DNA from: Bin5 sp963662575
GTDB taxonomy: Bacteria > Chloroflexota > Anaerolineae > Caldilineales > Caldilineaceae
Direction of reading: 5' to 3'
DNA length: 64,000 nt
Assembly: GCA_963662575.1 (NCBI GenBank)
Contig: OY759723.1
Span: 3,844,001 to 3,908,000 of the forward strand
The notes beneath the pieces were generated by a model. The model was not told where the DNA came from. It saw only the letters and a list, made by a program, of their open reading frames with translations, and did not search any database. Every line of letters begins with the position of its first letter. The stretch's first letter is position 1. Made by a program: the position numbers and the translations under genes. This document shows positions 9,081-16,541 of this stretch, one piece after another.

Positions 9081-9469
9081 CACGCGAAAAACAGCCCGCT
9101 CGCAGAGGCGCGTCGCGGCGCAAGGTTACCGTCGCGGCCGTAGAAGATTTCCCGCCCGGCGCCCGCATGGAAGTTCAGGTTGGCAGCGCCGTGATCGCGG
9201 TCTTTAACGTTGACGGCGACTATTACGCCCTGTACGGCCGCTGCCCTCACCAGTCCGCGCCTTTGAGCCGCGGCCGTCTTCAAGGCACGGTTATCTGCAA
9301 TGCCGACACCGGTTGGAAGACTGAATGGGCCCACGACGGCGAAGTGCTGGTCTGCCCTGGCCACGGGATGGAATATCATATCCAGACAGGCAAGGCATTT
9401 GGCTACAACCTCAGACTTCGCACTTACGAGGTGGTGGTCGAGGACGGGCAGGTCAAGCTGGTCATGTAG
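9077..9469 (+). CDS. Small Rieske [2Fe-2S] protein
   Basis: A 130-residue single-domain Rieske protein. The cluster ligands are Cys56/His58 (CPHQS) and Cys93/His96 (CPGHG). The distance between the two halves is 34 residues, about twice the usual 15-17 of dioxygenase ferredoxins; the extra segment (ICNADTGWKTEWAHDGE) lies just before the second box. It overlaps the amidohydrolase by 4 bases. It would carry electrons to an oxygenase, but no Rieske oxygenase or reductase is encoded nearby; the PhyH enzymes do not need one. Confidence 0.88.
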   Translation: MTREKQPARRGASRRKVTVAAVEDFPPGARMEVQVGSAVIAVFNVDGDYYALYGRCPHQSAPLSRGRLQGTVICNADTGWKTEWAHDGEVLVCPGHGMEYHIQTGKAFGYNLRLRTYEVVVEDGQVKLVM

Positions 9470-9541
9470 AGGCTATGCAGGCAGGACAACCGCGCGGACG
9501 AGAAGACCGCGTTTCCGGAACGCACCTGACAAGAGGCAAAC

Positions 9542-10789
9542 ATGAAGAAAGAAGAGATAATAGCTCGCCCAATCCGTAAGGCTGAATTCGGCGAGCCGAT
9601 CCCTGTAACGATCGACGATATGCTGAGCGAAATCAGCAATCAGGGGCCCGCCATCCCGGCGGTGATGGATTCTGTCCAGCCGCAACTCGAGGCCCTCGAT
9701 CCTGCTCTCTTTACGTCGACTTCACACATCTACATTACCGGCTGCGGGGACTCCTACTTCGCAGGTCTGGCGGCGCGCTATGCTTTCGCCCGCTATGCCG
9801 GCCTGCCCACCGAAGCGCTGGAGGCCCTCGAATTTGGCAGGTACGCCGCTGAGTTCGTTCCGCCGGACTCGCTTGTATTCGGCATTTCCAACTCCGGCAA
9901 GGCGACCCGCTCCGTCGAAGCGCTCGTAAACGCCCGTTTAGGAGGCGCACATACGGTCGCGATCACTGGCAATCCCGACGGCTGGCTGGCGCAGGAAGCC
10001 GACACTATCCTCGATCAGAGCGTCCGGCTCGCTGGCGAACTGATCGGCATGCCCAGCAATTTGACTACCGACGCGGATGACAGCAAGCCCCGCCGCGGCT
10101 CTTTTGGCCTTGTAAACTACTTGGCCAGCCTCACGACCTTATATCTGATTGCCTTTCAGACCGGCGTGGCGCGCGGCCGACTCACCGAGAATGAGGCTAA
10201 CTCGTTGCGCGCAGACTTACGGTCCACCGCTGAACTGATCGCTGAGACTGTCTCTGTCTGCACACCTGCAGCCCAGGCCTATGCCGAGCAGGTCAAAAGT
10301 ATCGACAGTTACACAATACTTGGATCCGGTCCCAGTATCGCCACCAGCCTGTTCTACGCTGCCAAAACCTACGAGCTCCCGCGTGTCTACGGAGTCTCGC
10401 AGGAGCTGGAAGAGTGGGCGCATGAACAGTTCTTCCTCACCGGTCCTGGAACGCAGGTCCTCTTCATTGCCCCTTCGGGCCGGAGTGTCAGCCGGATTCA
10501 GGAGTTGCTGCACACGACACAGACAATTGGGGCGTGCGGTGTTGTCATAACCGACGAAAGCAATCCCCAGTTGGTAGAGGCTGCTGACGTTACTCTGCCC
10601 GTTGCCGGGTCCGTTTCAGAAGAGCTATCCCCGCTCGTCTACTGCGTTCCCGGCCAGCTCTTCGCCACTTATCTGGCCAAATCCCGCGGCCGTCTGGCCT
10701 TTGAGTTCGACTCCCCGCTCCAGTATGAGATGAACATGCGCACTATCCAGGAAAGCCAACTGATCGAAATACATCCCCAGCGACTCTGA
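9542..10789 (+). CDS. SIS-domain sugar isomerase/deglycase-like protein
   Basis: A 415-residue protein with two sugar-isomerase (SIS) domains. The first carries ITGCGDSYFAGLAARYAF and the serine-rich phosphosugar loop GISNSGKAT; the second carries ILGSGPSIATSLFYAAK and a C-terminal EEWAHEQFF, comparable to the catalytic segment of the GlmS isomerase half and of AgaS/FrlB. There is no glutaminase domain, so it is not a full GlmS. It likely acts on an aminosugar- or amine-linked sugar phosphate. It lies 72 bases after the Rieske gene on the same strand, probably in the same operon. Confidence 0.85.
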   Translation: MKKEEIIARPIRKAEFGEPIPVTIDDMLSEISNQGPAIPAVMDSVQPQLEALDPALFTSTSHIYITGCGDSYFAGLAARYAFARYAGLPTEALEALEFGRYAAEFVPPDSLVFGISNSGKATRSVEALVNARLGGAHTVAITGNPDGWLAQEADTILDQSVRLAGELIGMPSNLTTDADDSKPRRGSFGLVNYLASLTTLYLIAFQTGVARGRLTENEANSLRADLRSTAELIAETVSVCTPAAQAYAEQVKSIDSYTILGSGPSIATSLFYAAKTYELPRVYGVSQELEEWAHEQFFLTGPGTQVLFIAPSGRSVSRIQELLHTTQTIGACGVVITDESNPQLVEAADVTLPVAGSVSEELSPLVYCVPGQLFATYLAKSRGRLAFEFDSPLQYEMNMRTIQESQLIEIHPQRL

Positions 10790-11235
10790 GTTTGGGCAAA
10801 TGATCGAGCCATAGAACGACGCGGCTTAACTGTGCGCGGCACCGTGTCCCGCGAAGAGCTACTGCTAGACATAGATCGGCTTGCTATCTGACGTGCATGT
10901 TGCTAAACATTTCCAGACCCCCCATCTCCTTCCCAATGGGGACGTACAGGACCGCCCCCGCGACCGTTCGGGACGCCAGCCTGCCTCGTGTCATCTTCAA
11001 GCTCCGGAAGGGGCTCTTTGACTCGTGGTTGTTTTTGGTTGGAGACCGGCCGCCCTGGGAAAATTTTGTCTAGCACAGGGTAGCCCTGTTTATCGAGGGA
11101 AAAACAGGGCAAAACCAACGAGGGGCTGGACGATTGCCAGATCGAACCGAGGGCATTTGCTGAAGATGAATCCATTCTTCGCAAATGCCCTCGTCTTTGG
11201 GACTGATATTCCAAATGGGAACTGCCCTACGTCCC
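10790..11235. other. 446-bp gap between convergent SIS and PhyH 2 genes
   Basis: No supported gene. It contains a small perfect hairpin acaggg/ccctgt (11075-11089) and a strong hairpin at 11148-11193. As the two flanking genes run toward each other, the structures may end transcripts from both sides, although neither has a convincing T-run. Nothing else was recognised in the first 280 bases. Confidence 0.6.
11148..11193. terminator. Strong hairpin, possible bidirectional terminator
   Basis: Arms 11148-11160 and 11181-11193 are perfect 13-bp complements; inside, gaaga (11162-11166) pairs with tcttc (11176-11180) after a one-base bulge, leaving a 9-base loop. It lies between convergent genes, 43 bases downstream of the PhyH 2 stop. 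The lack of a U-tract makes intrinsic termination uncertain. Confidence 0.5.
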
Positions 11236-12117
11236 TTATCCGGTCTCCTCCACCGGCTGCACCGGTACCTTCTCCACCGGTGTTAGCTCATACTTCTCCC
11301 AGTGATACTGAAACTCGGTCGACTTCCACCCCTGGTAAACCTCCGCCCAGCTGAGGCGACCCTGGTGCGGCGTCAGTACCTTGTCCATCACTGGATCAGA
11401 AGCCCTCTGATAGCGGTAGTCCACCGACAATCGGATTCGGTCGCCGGACAGGTTGGGGAGCCCCCGATGCACTGTGTGACTGTGGAAAAACAGCAAATCT
11501 CCATTCTCAAACGGGCTCGAAACCCATTCGCCCCCTATTTTCTCAAAGTGGGCGCGCAGTCCTCCAGCCCCAAGTGCTCGTGAGACCGGCAATATCCCTT
11601 TCTTATGCGAACCGGTCAGCACGCTCAACCCACCCATGCTGTGCGGACAGTCGTCCAGCGGCAGCCATGCCGTCCACACATCGGGCGTGCCCTGGATGTG
11701 GACATAATCCTGGTGTGCCGGCGTGGTCTGTTCCAAATTTGTCGGGAAGATAAAACGGGCGATATTGCTGGGCTGCAGGAGAACATCGTCTCCCAGAAGA
11801 TGCCCGAGGACGCTCATGATCGCCTTATCGTGGGCAAGCGTGTGGAAAGACTCCAGCATTTGAACCTTATCGTAAACCGGTGAAAACTCCGGCTCGCCCG
11901 ATACATGAGGGGGATGGCTGGTAATAGTTTCCAGCGGGTCGGTGCCTGCATCGATCCAACCTACTTCCTGCAACACATTGGCTATGTCTTTGCGCGCCTG
12001 CAATACGGCCTCTTTGTCTACGAAGTCCCGTATGTAGAGATAGCCGTCGCGATCGGCACGTTGGCATAAGGCCTTGCCGTCTTCCCTGATATCGCTGGAG
12101 TCGACAAAAGGATTCAT
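11236..12117 (-). CDS. Phytanoyl-CoA dioxygenase (PhyH) family protein 2
   Basis: A 293-residue Fe(II)/2-oxoglutarate oxygenase. The facial triad is His135-x-Asp137 (AHQDY) and His217 (TVHRG), with the co-substrate Arg about ten residues on. The start at 12117 has AGGAG 9 bases upstream; longer in-frame forms run back into the OppC gene and lack a site. It is the last gene of the Opp operon (SBP-B-D-F-C-PhyH), 73 bases after oppC, so its substrate is probably what the importer brings in. Confidence 0.9.
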   Translation of the reverse strand: MNPFVDSSDIREDGKALCQRADRDGYLYIRDFVDKEAVLQARKDIANVLQEVGWIDAGTDPLETITSHPPHVSGEPEFSPVYDKVQMLESFHTLAHDKAIMSVLGHLLGDDVLLQPSNIARFIFPTNLEQTTPAHQDYVHIQGTPDVWTAWLPLDDCPHSMGGLSVLTGSHKKGILPVSRALGAGGLRAHFEKIGGEWVSSPFENGDLLFFHSHTVHRGLPNLSGDRIRLSVDYRYQRASDPVMDKVLTPHQGRLSWAEVYQGWKSTEFQYHWEKYELTPVEKVPVQPVEETG

Positions 12118-12190
12118 CGTCCTGTTCTCCTGTTTTCTAGGCAGTTGTGCCGGAAGAGTAGTGGGCCTTTTGAAGGCTGCCCTGATCGTG

Positions 12191-13342
12191 CTATACGTGC
12201 GTATAGGGGTCCGAGGCGTCGCGCAGGCCGTCGCCGACAAAATTGAATGCCAGGATGCTGACAACCACGAACACTGTTGGTAGCAGCAGCCACGGCGAAA
12301 GTGCCAATACCCTGATCGCCTGCGCATCCTTGAGCAGGACGCCCCAACTGATGGCCGGGGGCTGCAGACCCAGGCCGATGAAACTGAGGGCGGTCTCGCC
12401 AAGGATCATCTGCGGAATCGCTAAAGTGAGGCGAGCGATAATGTAGCTCATAAATGACGGCAGCAGGTAGCGAAAGATGATGCGCAGGTTGCTCGCGCCA
12501 TCCAGCTCCGCCGCGCCGACGAAATCCTCCTCACGCAAGGCAAAGAAGCGCCCGCGTACAACCCGGGCAATACCGGTCCAGCCGACAATAGACAAGATTA
12601 GAACGATTGCAAAATATGTCCTGACCACCGGCCAACCCGAAGGCAGCGCGATGCTCAGGGCCATCCACAGCGGCAGTGTCGGCAGGGCGCGCAAAGACTC
12701 GATCACACGCTGGATCACCATATCCACCGTGCCGCCCAGGTAGCCGGACAACCCGCCAATCAGGATGCCGAGGAAAAAGCTCATGGCAACACCCACCAAC
12801 CCAATCGTGAGGGAGATGCGGGCGCCGAAAACGATCCGTGTAAACAGGTCGCGACCCACAGTATCCTGCCCAAGCAGCGACAGGCGGGCCGCTGGGTCCT
12901 GCAGACCGAACAGATGAATCTCACTCTCGAACAGACCCCACAACTTGTAGGGGTCGCCGCGTACGAACAGACCCAGCGGCTGCATCACAGTTTCATCTTC
13001 TACGAAAACCGCCGCGTAAGTGACTTTGTCAAGCGTCTTCTCGAAAGGATGCACGAATGGCCGCAGGTGAAAGTTGCCTTCAGGGTCGACAAAGCGAATC
13101 GTGTGCGGAGGCGCCAGGGTCAACTCTTCTCTGAACTCGTACGGGTCATATGGCGCAACGAATTCTGCAAAGATGGCGACGAAGTAGAAAATCCCGAGTA
13201 CGACTAAAGAGATGACGGCCAGCTTGTGCCGCAGAAAGCGCCAGCGGATCAGTTGCCACTGTGAAGCTACTAGAACTCGTTGGTCCGTCTGTTCGCCGGC
13301 GGCAATTCCTTCAATTGGCGCCGTGCCCGCGGCTTGCGTCAT
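12191..13342 (-). CDS. oppC: Oligopeptide-type ABC permease C with long extracytoplasmic insert
   Basis: A 383-residue permease, about 80 residues longer than ordinary OppC/DppC. After the first membrane helix there is an extended hydrophilic segment (about residues 68-155, from DPYEFREELTLAPPH to SLLGQDTVGRD) that would lie outside the membrane. The coupling region (LREEDFVGAAELDGAS) and the terminal FVGDGLRDASDPY are typical. Its ATGA start overlaps the end of the OppF gene. The insert may be matched to the large 686-residue binding protein of the operon. Confidence 0.92.
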   Translation of the reverse strand: MTQAAGTAPIEGIAAGEQTDQRVLVASQWQLIRWRFLRHKLAVISLVVLGIFYFVAIFAEFVAPYDPYEFREELTLAPPHTIRFVDPEGNFHLRPFVHPFEKTLDKVTYAAVFVEDETVMQPLGLFVRGDPYKLWGLFESEIHLFGLQDPAARLSLLGQDTVGRDLFTRIVFGARISLTIGLVGVAMSFFLGILIGGLSGYLGGTVDMVIQRVIESLRALPTLPLWMALSIALPSGWPVVRTYFAIVLILSIVGWTGIARVVRGRFFALREEDFVGAAELDGASNLRIIFRYLLPSFMSYIIARLTLAIPQMILGETALSFIGLGLQPPAISWGVLLKDAQAIRVLALSPWLLLPTVFVVVSILAFNFVGDGLRDASDPYTHV

Positions 13343-14427
13343 GCGCGCTCTCTCTCTTCACGCTGTATACCGCCTGAGATTCCAGTAAGATTTAGTTTGT
13401 CCGCAAAGTGGCAGGCCGCAAACTGCAGTTGCCCTTCCCTGCCGCCAACGTCGACCAACTCTGGCGTCTCCTGCCGGCACATGTCCTCCGCATAACGGCA
13501 GCGGGGATGAAATGCGCAGCCTCCCGGCAAGTTGCCTGGGTCGGCCACTTCGCCTGAAAGCACGATCCGCGGCCGGTGCTTAGTGTCGGGATCAGGATTT
13601 GGCGCGGCTGAAATCAACGCCTCAGTATACGGGTGCTTGGGCCTTGTGTAAACCTCTTCTGTTTCGCCTATCTCCACAATCTTACCCGCGTACATCACAG
13701 CCACGCGATCGGCCTCGTACTTGACTACCGCCAAGTTGTGCGCCACAAACAAGTATGTCAGGCCAAGCTGATTCTGCAACTCCTTCAACAGATTCAGAAT
13801 CTGCGCCTGCACAGACACGTCCAAAGCCGACACGGCCTCGTCCGCAATCACCACTTTCGGCGAAAGAGAGAGCGCGCGGGCAATTGCGATTCGCTGACGC
13901 TGGCCTCCGCTAAACGCATGCGGATACCGGTTCATCGCCGAGGGATCGAGGTGCACCAATTGCAGCAACTCCGCCACTCGATCCTGCAACGCAGCCTGAT
14001 TCTTTACCATGTTATGAATCACTAGCGGTTCACCGATAATCTGGAGCAGGGTCATGCGGGGGTTCAGCGACGAATATGGGTCTTGATAGATCATGCGGAT
14101 ATTGCGCCGCGCTTCTTTCAACTCACCCTTTTCCATCTGCGTCAAGTCCATCGGCTGCGAGTCCCCGAGGCGAAACAGGACTTGCCCCGCAGTAGGACGT
14201 TGCGCCTGGATGATGCAATGGCTGGTTGTAGTCTTGCCGCAGCCGCTCTCGCCAACCAGGGCCAGCGTCTCACCCTCATTCAGGTCAAAGTTCACATTAT
14301 CAACGGCCTTGACCAGGCCAACCTGCCGCCGCAAAAAGCCCGACTCAATGGGAAAATACTTGACGAGGTTGCGAACTGAAATAATCGCCCGTTCGTTCAT
14401 CACCGTCCCGTTTGTAGCCTCTGTCAT
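13339..14427 (-). CDS. oppF: Oligopeptide-type ABC ATPase F
   Basis: A 362-residue ABC ATPase with Walker A GESGCGKT, signature FSGGQRQR, Walker B VVIADEAVSALD, and the C-terminal oligopeptide domain carrying a Cys-rich motif (CAFHPRCRYAEDMC) seen in Opp/Dpp ATPases that can hold an iron-sulfur cluster. The start at 14427 forms an ATGA overlap with oppD; an upstream in-frame ATG at 14460 lies deeper in oppD and is less likely. It works as a heterodimer with OppD. Confidence 0.93.
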   Translation of the reverse strand: MTEATNGTVMNERAIISVRNLVKYFPIESGFLRRQVGLVKAVDNVNFDLNEGETLALVGESGCGKTTTSHCIIQAQRPTAGQVLFRLGDSQPMDLTQMEKGELKEARRNIRMIYQDPYSSLNPRMTLLQIIGEPLVIHNMVKNQAALQDRVAELLQLVHLDPSAMNRYPHAFSGGQRQRIAIARALSLSPKVVIADEAVSALDVSVQAQILNLLKELQNQLGLTYLFVAHNLAVVKYEADRVAVMYAGKIVEIGETEEVYTRPKHPYTEALISAAPNPDPDTKHRPRIVLSGEVADPGNLPGGCAFHPRCRYAEDMCRQETPELVDVGGREGQLQFAACHFADKLNLTGISGGIQREERERA

Positions 14428-15488
14428 TCGAGACCCTCCCGGCCGCCATACAGGTAGCAACTCACCTCGTGACCACTGGCTATTTCGGTGAGCGGCGGGT
14501 CCGCTATCTCGCAGACCCCGGCAATGTAATCTGCACAGCGCGTGTGAAACTTGCAGCCGGTCGGCATTGCGTAGGGATTGGGAACAGTTCCCTCTATCGG
14601 CTCGATCTCAATTCGGCCCGGCTCCATCTTCGGAATAGATGCCAGCAGACCGCGCGTGTACGGATGTTGGGGTCGGTGAAAGACATCCTCCACCGTGCCG
14701 TGCTCCACCTCCTTGCCCAGGTACATGATCATCACCCTGTCCGTCAGCTCGGCAATGACGCCCAGGTCGTGGGTAATCATGACAATCGCCATACCCAGGT
14801 CCGCTTGAATGTCACGCAGCAATTCAAGCATCTGTGCCTGAATCGTAACATCCACTGCCGTCGTCGGCTCATCAGCAATGAGCAGTTTGGGCCGGCACGC
14901 CAGCGAAAGCGCCACCATCGCCCTTTGACGCATGCCACCACTCAGATTGAACGTGTACTCGTCGATGTTCCTGGCTGGATTTGGCATGCCGACTCGGCGC
15001 AACATCTCAATGGCCTGGTCGTGGGCTTCTTCTTTGCTGACACTCTGATGAATGCGAATCGTCTCGATGATCTGGTCGCCGATGGTATGCACAGGACTGA
15101 AAGAGGTCATCGGCTCCTGGAAGATCATCGCGATCTCTTTGCCCCGTATGTCCCTGAGAACCCTGCCATCGGCGTCTTCGCTGACTAGATCAACTGTCCG
15201 ATCGCCGTAGTTGAAGAGGATTTCGCCTCCGACAATCTTGCCGTTCTTGGGAAGGATGCGCAGGATCGACTGGCTGGTCACGCTTTTGCCGCAGCCGCTC
15301 TCACCGGCGATGCCGAGAATCTCTCCTGGCTTGACGTCGAAGCTGACGCCGTCTACAGCCTTGACAACTCCTTCGCGTGAGAAAAAGTGGGTCTGCAGGT
15401 TGCGCACCGAGAGAAGCGACTCTGTTCCGGCGGCGGCAGAGGAGGCCGTTGTTTCAGCCGCTGTCTCTCTGGGTTGACTCATCGTCAT
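14424..15488 (-). CDS. oppD: Oligopeptide-type ABC ATPase D
   Basis: A 354-residue ABC ATPase. Walker A is GESGCGKS, the signature is LSGGMRQR and Walker B is LLIADEPTTAVD. The C-terminal domain again has the spaced cysteines CKFHTRCADYIAGVC. The first 22 residues are low-complexity (Thr/Ala/Ser), so an internal start would also be possible, but the ATGA overlap with oppB at 15485-15488 supports this one. Part of the minus-strand operon running from 18602 to 11236. Confidence 0.93.
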   Translation of the reverse strand: MTMSQPRETAAETTASSAAAGTESLLSVRNLQTHFFSREGVVKAVDGVSFDVKPGEILGIAGESGCGKSVTSQSILRILPKNGKIVGGEILFNYGDRTVDLVSEDADGRVLRDIRGKEIAMIFQEPMTSFSPVHTIGDQIIETIRIHQSVSKEEAHDQAIEMLRRVGMPNPARNIDEYTFNLSGGMRQRAMVALSLACRPKLLIADEPTTAVDVTIQAQMLELLRDIQADLGMAIVMITHDLGVIAELTDRVMIMYLGKEVEHGTVEDVFHRPQHPYTRGLLASIPKMEPGRIEIEPIEGTVPNPYAMPTGCKFHTRCADYIAGVCEIADPPLTEIASGHEVSCYLYGGREGLE

Positions 15489-16471
15489 ACCGCCCCCCGG
15501 ATGCGCGGATCTACGATCGCCAGCAAAATGTCCGACAGGAGCGTGCCAACGAGCGTAAGAATACCCAGAATCATGATGATACTGGTAGCCAGAAACATGT
15601 CTTGCTGCAACAGCGAGTCCAGTAGCACCGGTGCAATCGTTGGCAGGCCCAACACCAGAGAAACCAGAACCTCACCTTCCACCAGCACTGGCAACAACCA
15701 GCCAACCGTGCTTATCACAGGATTTATTGCGATGCGCAACGGATACTTGTATAGCAACTTCGTCGGCTTGACACCGCGTGCACGCGCTACAGTGACATAC
15801 TGCTTGGGCAACTCATCCAGCAAATTGGCGCGCATCGTCCTGATTAGTTCGGCAGTGCCGGCAGTGCCGACGATCAGAGCCGGAAGCCAAATGTGACCGA
15901 CCAGGTCCAGAAATTTCGCCAAACCAAAGGGGGCATTCTGCATTTCCGGCGAGTACAAACCAATCGCTACGGTGCCCGTCCACTTGAACAGCAGCCATAG
16001 CCCAACCAGCGCCAGTAGAAAATTGGGCGTGGCCACGCCCAAAAATCCGACAACCGTAAATGAATAGTCTGCCAACGAATACTGTTTGGTAGCAGAAAGA
16101 ATGCCGATGGGGATGCCTATCACAAAGACCAGAATCAACGAGAGCAGCGAGATGGTAAAGCTGGACGGCAAACGCTGGGCGATGATATCCACAACCGGTT
16201 CGCGGTAAATCATCGAATAGCCAAGATCACCCTCTACAAAGCTGGAGACCCACTTAAAGTACTGGACATATATCGGTTCACCAAGGCCGTAGCGCGCCCT
16301 GAGTGAATCGATCAGCTCTGGCTCGATGATGTCACCCTGCGCCTCCAACCCGGCAATGTAGGAGCTTACGAAGTCGCCGGGCGGCGCCTGGATAATGATA
16401 AATCCAATTACACTGATCAGGATCGTCACTGGAATCATGACGACCAGTCTTCTTAAGATGTATAAAAGCAT
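15485..16471 (-). CDS. oppB: Oligopeptide-type ABC permease B
   Basis: A 328-residue permease with the family N terminus (LRRLVVMIPVTILISVIGF then PPGDF) and the coupling motif LPKQYVTVARARGVKP. About six helices are seen. It forms the channel with OppC. The gene follows the binding-protein gene after 70 bases that contain a strong UUCG-loop hairpin at 16490-16513. Confidence 0.93.
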   Translation of the reverse strand: MLLYILRRLVVMIPVTILISVIGFIIIQAPPGDFVSSYIAGLEAQGDIIEPELIDSLRARYGLGEPIYVQYFKWVSSFVEGDLGYSMIYREPVVDIIAQRLPSSFTISLLSLILVFVIGIPIGILSATKQYSLADYSFTVVGFLGVATPNFLLALVGLWLLFKWTGTVAIGLYSPEMQNAPFGLAKFLDLVGHIWLPALIVGTAGTAELIRTMRANLLDELPKQYVTVARARGVKPTKLLYKYPLRIAINPVISTVGWLLPVLVEGEVLVSLVLGLPTIAPVLLDSLLQQDMFLATSIIMILGILTLVGTLLSDILLAIVDPRIRGAV

Positions 16472-16489
16472 CTGTCGTAACTCAGAATC

Positions 16490-16513
16490 GGGAGGCCACC
16501 GAAGTGACCTCCC
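16490..16513 (-). promoter_or_regulatory. Intercistronic UUCG hairpin between SBP and oppB
   Basis: On the minus-strand RNA the arms pair over 10 bp (16504-16513 with 16490-16499, one G-U pair) and close on a C(UUCG)G tetraloop, an exceptionally stable RNA fold. No U-run follows. Such hairpins after a binding-protein gene usually protect its mRNA 3' end and let the receptor be made in excess over the permease. Confidence 0.7.
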
Positions 16514-16541
16514 TTTGTTTCAGAAGAACTGCGAACGTCGT

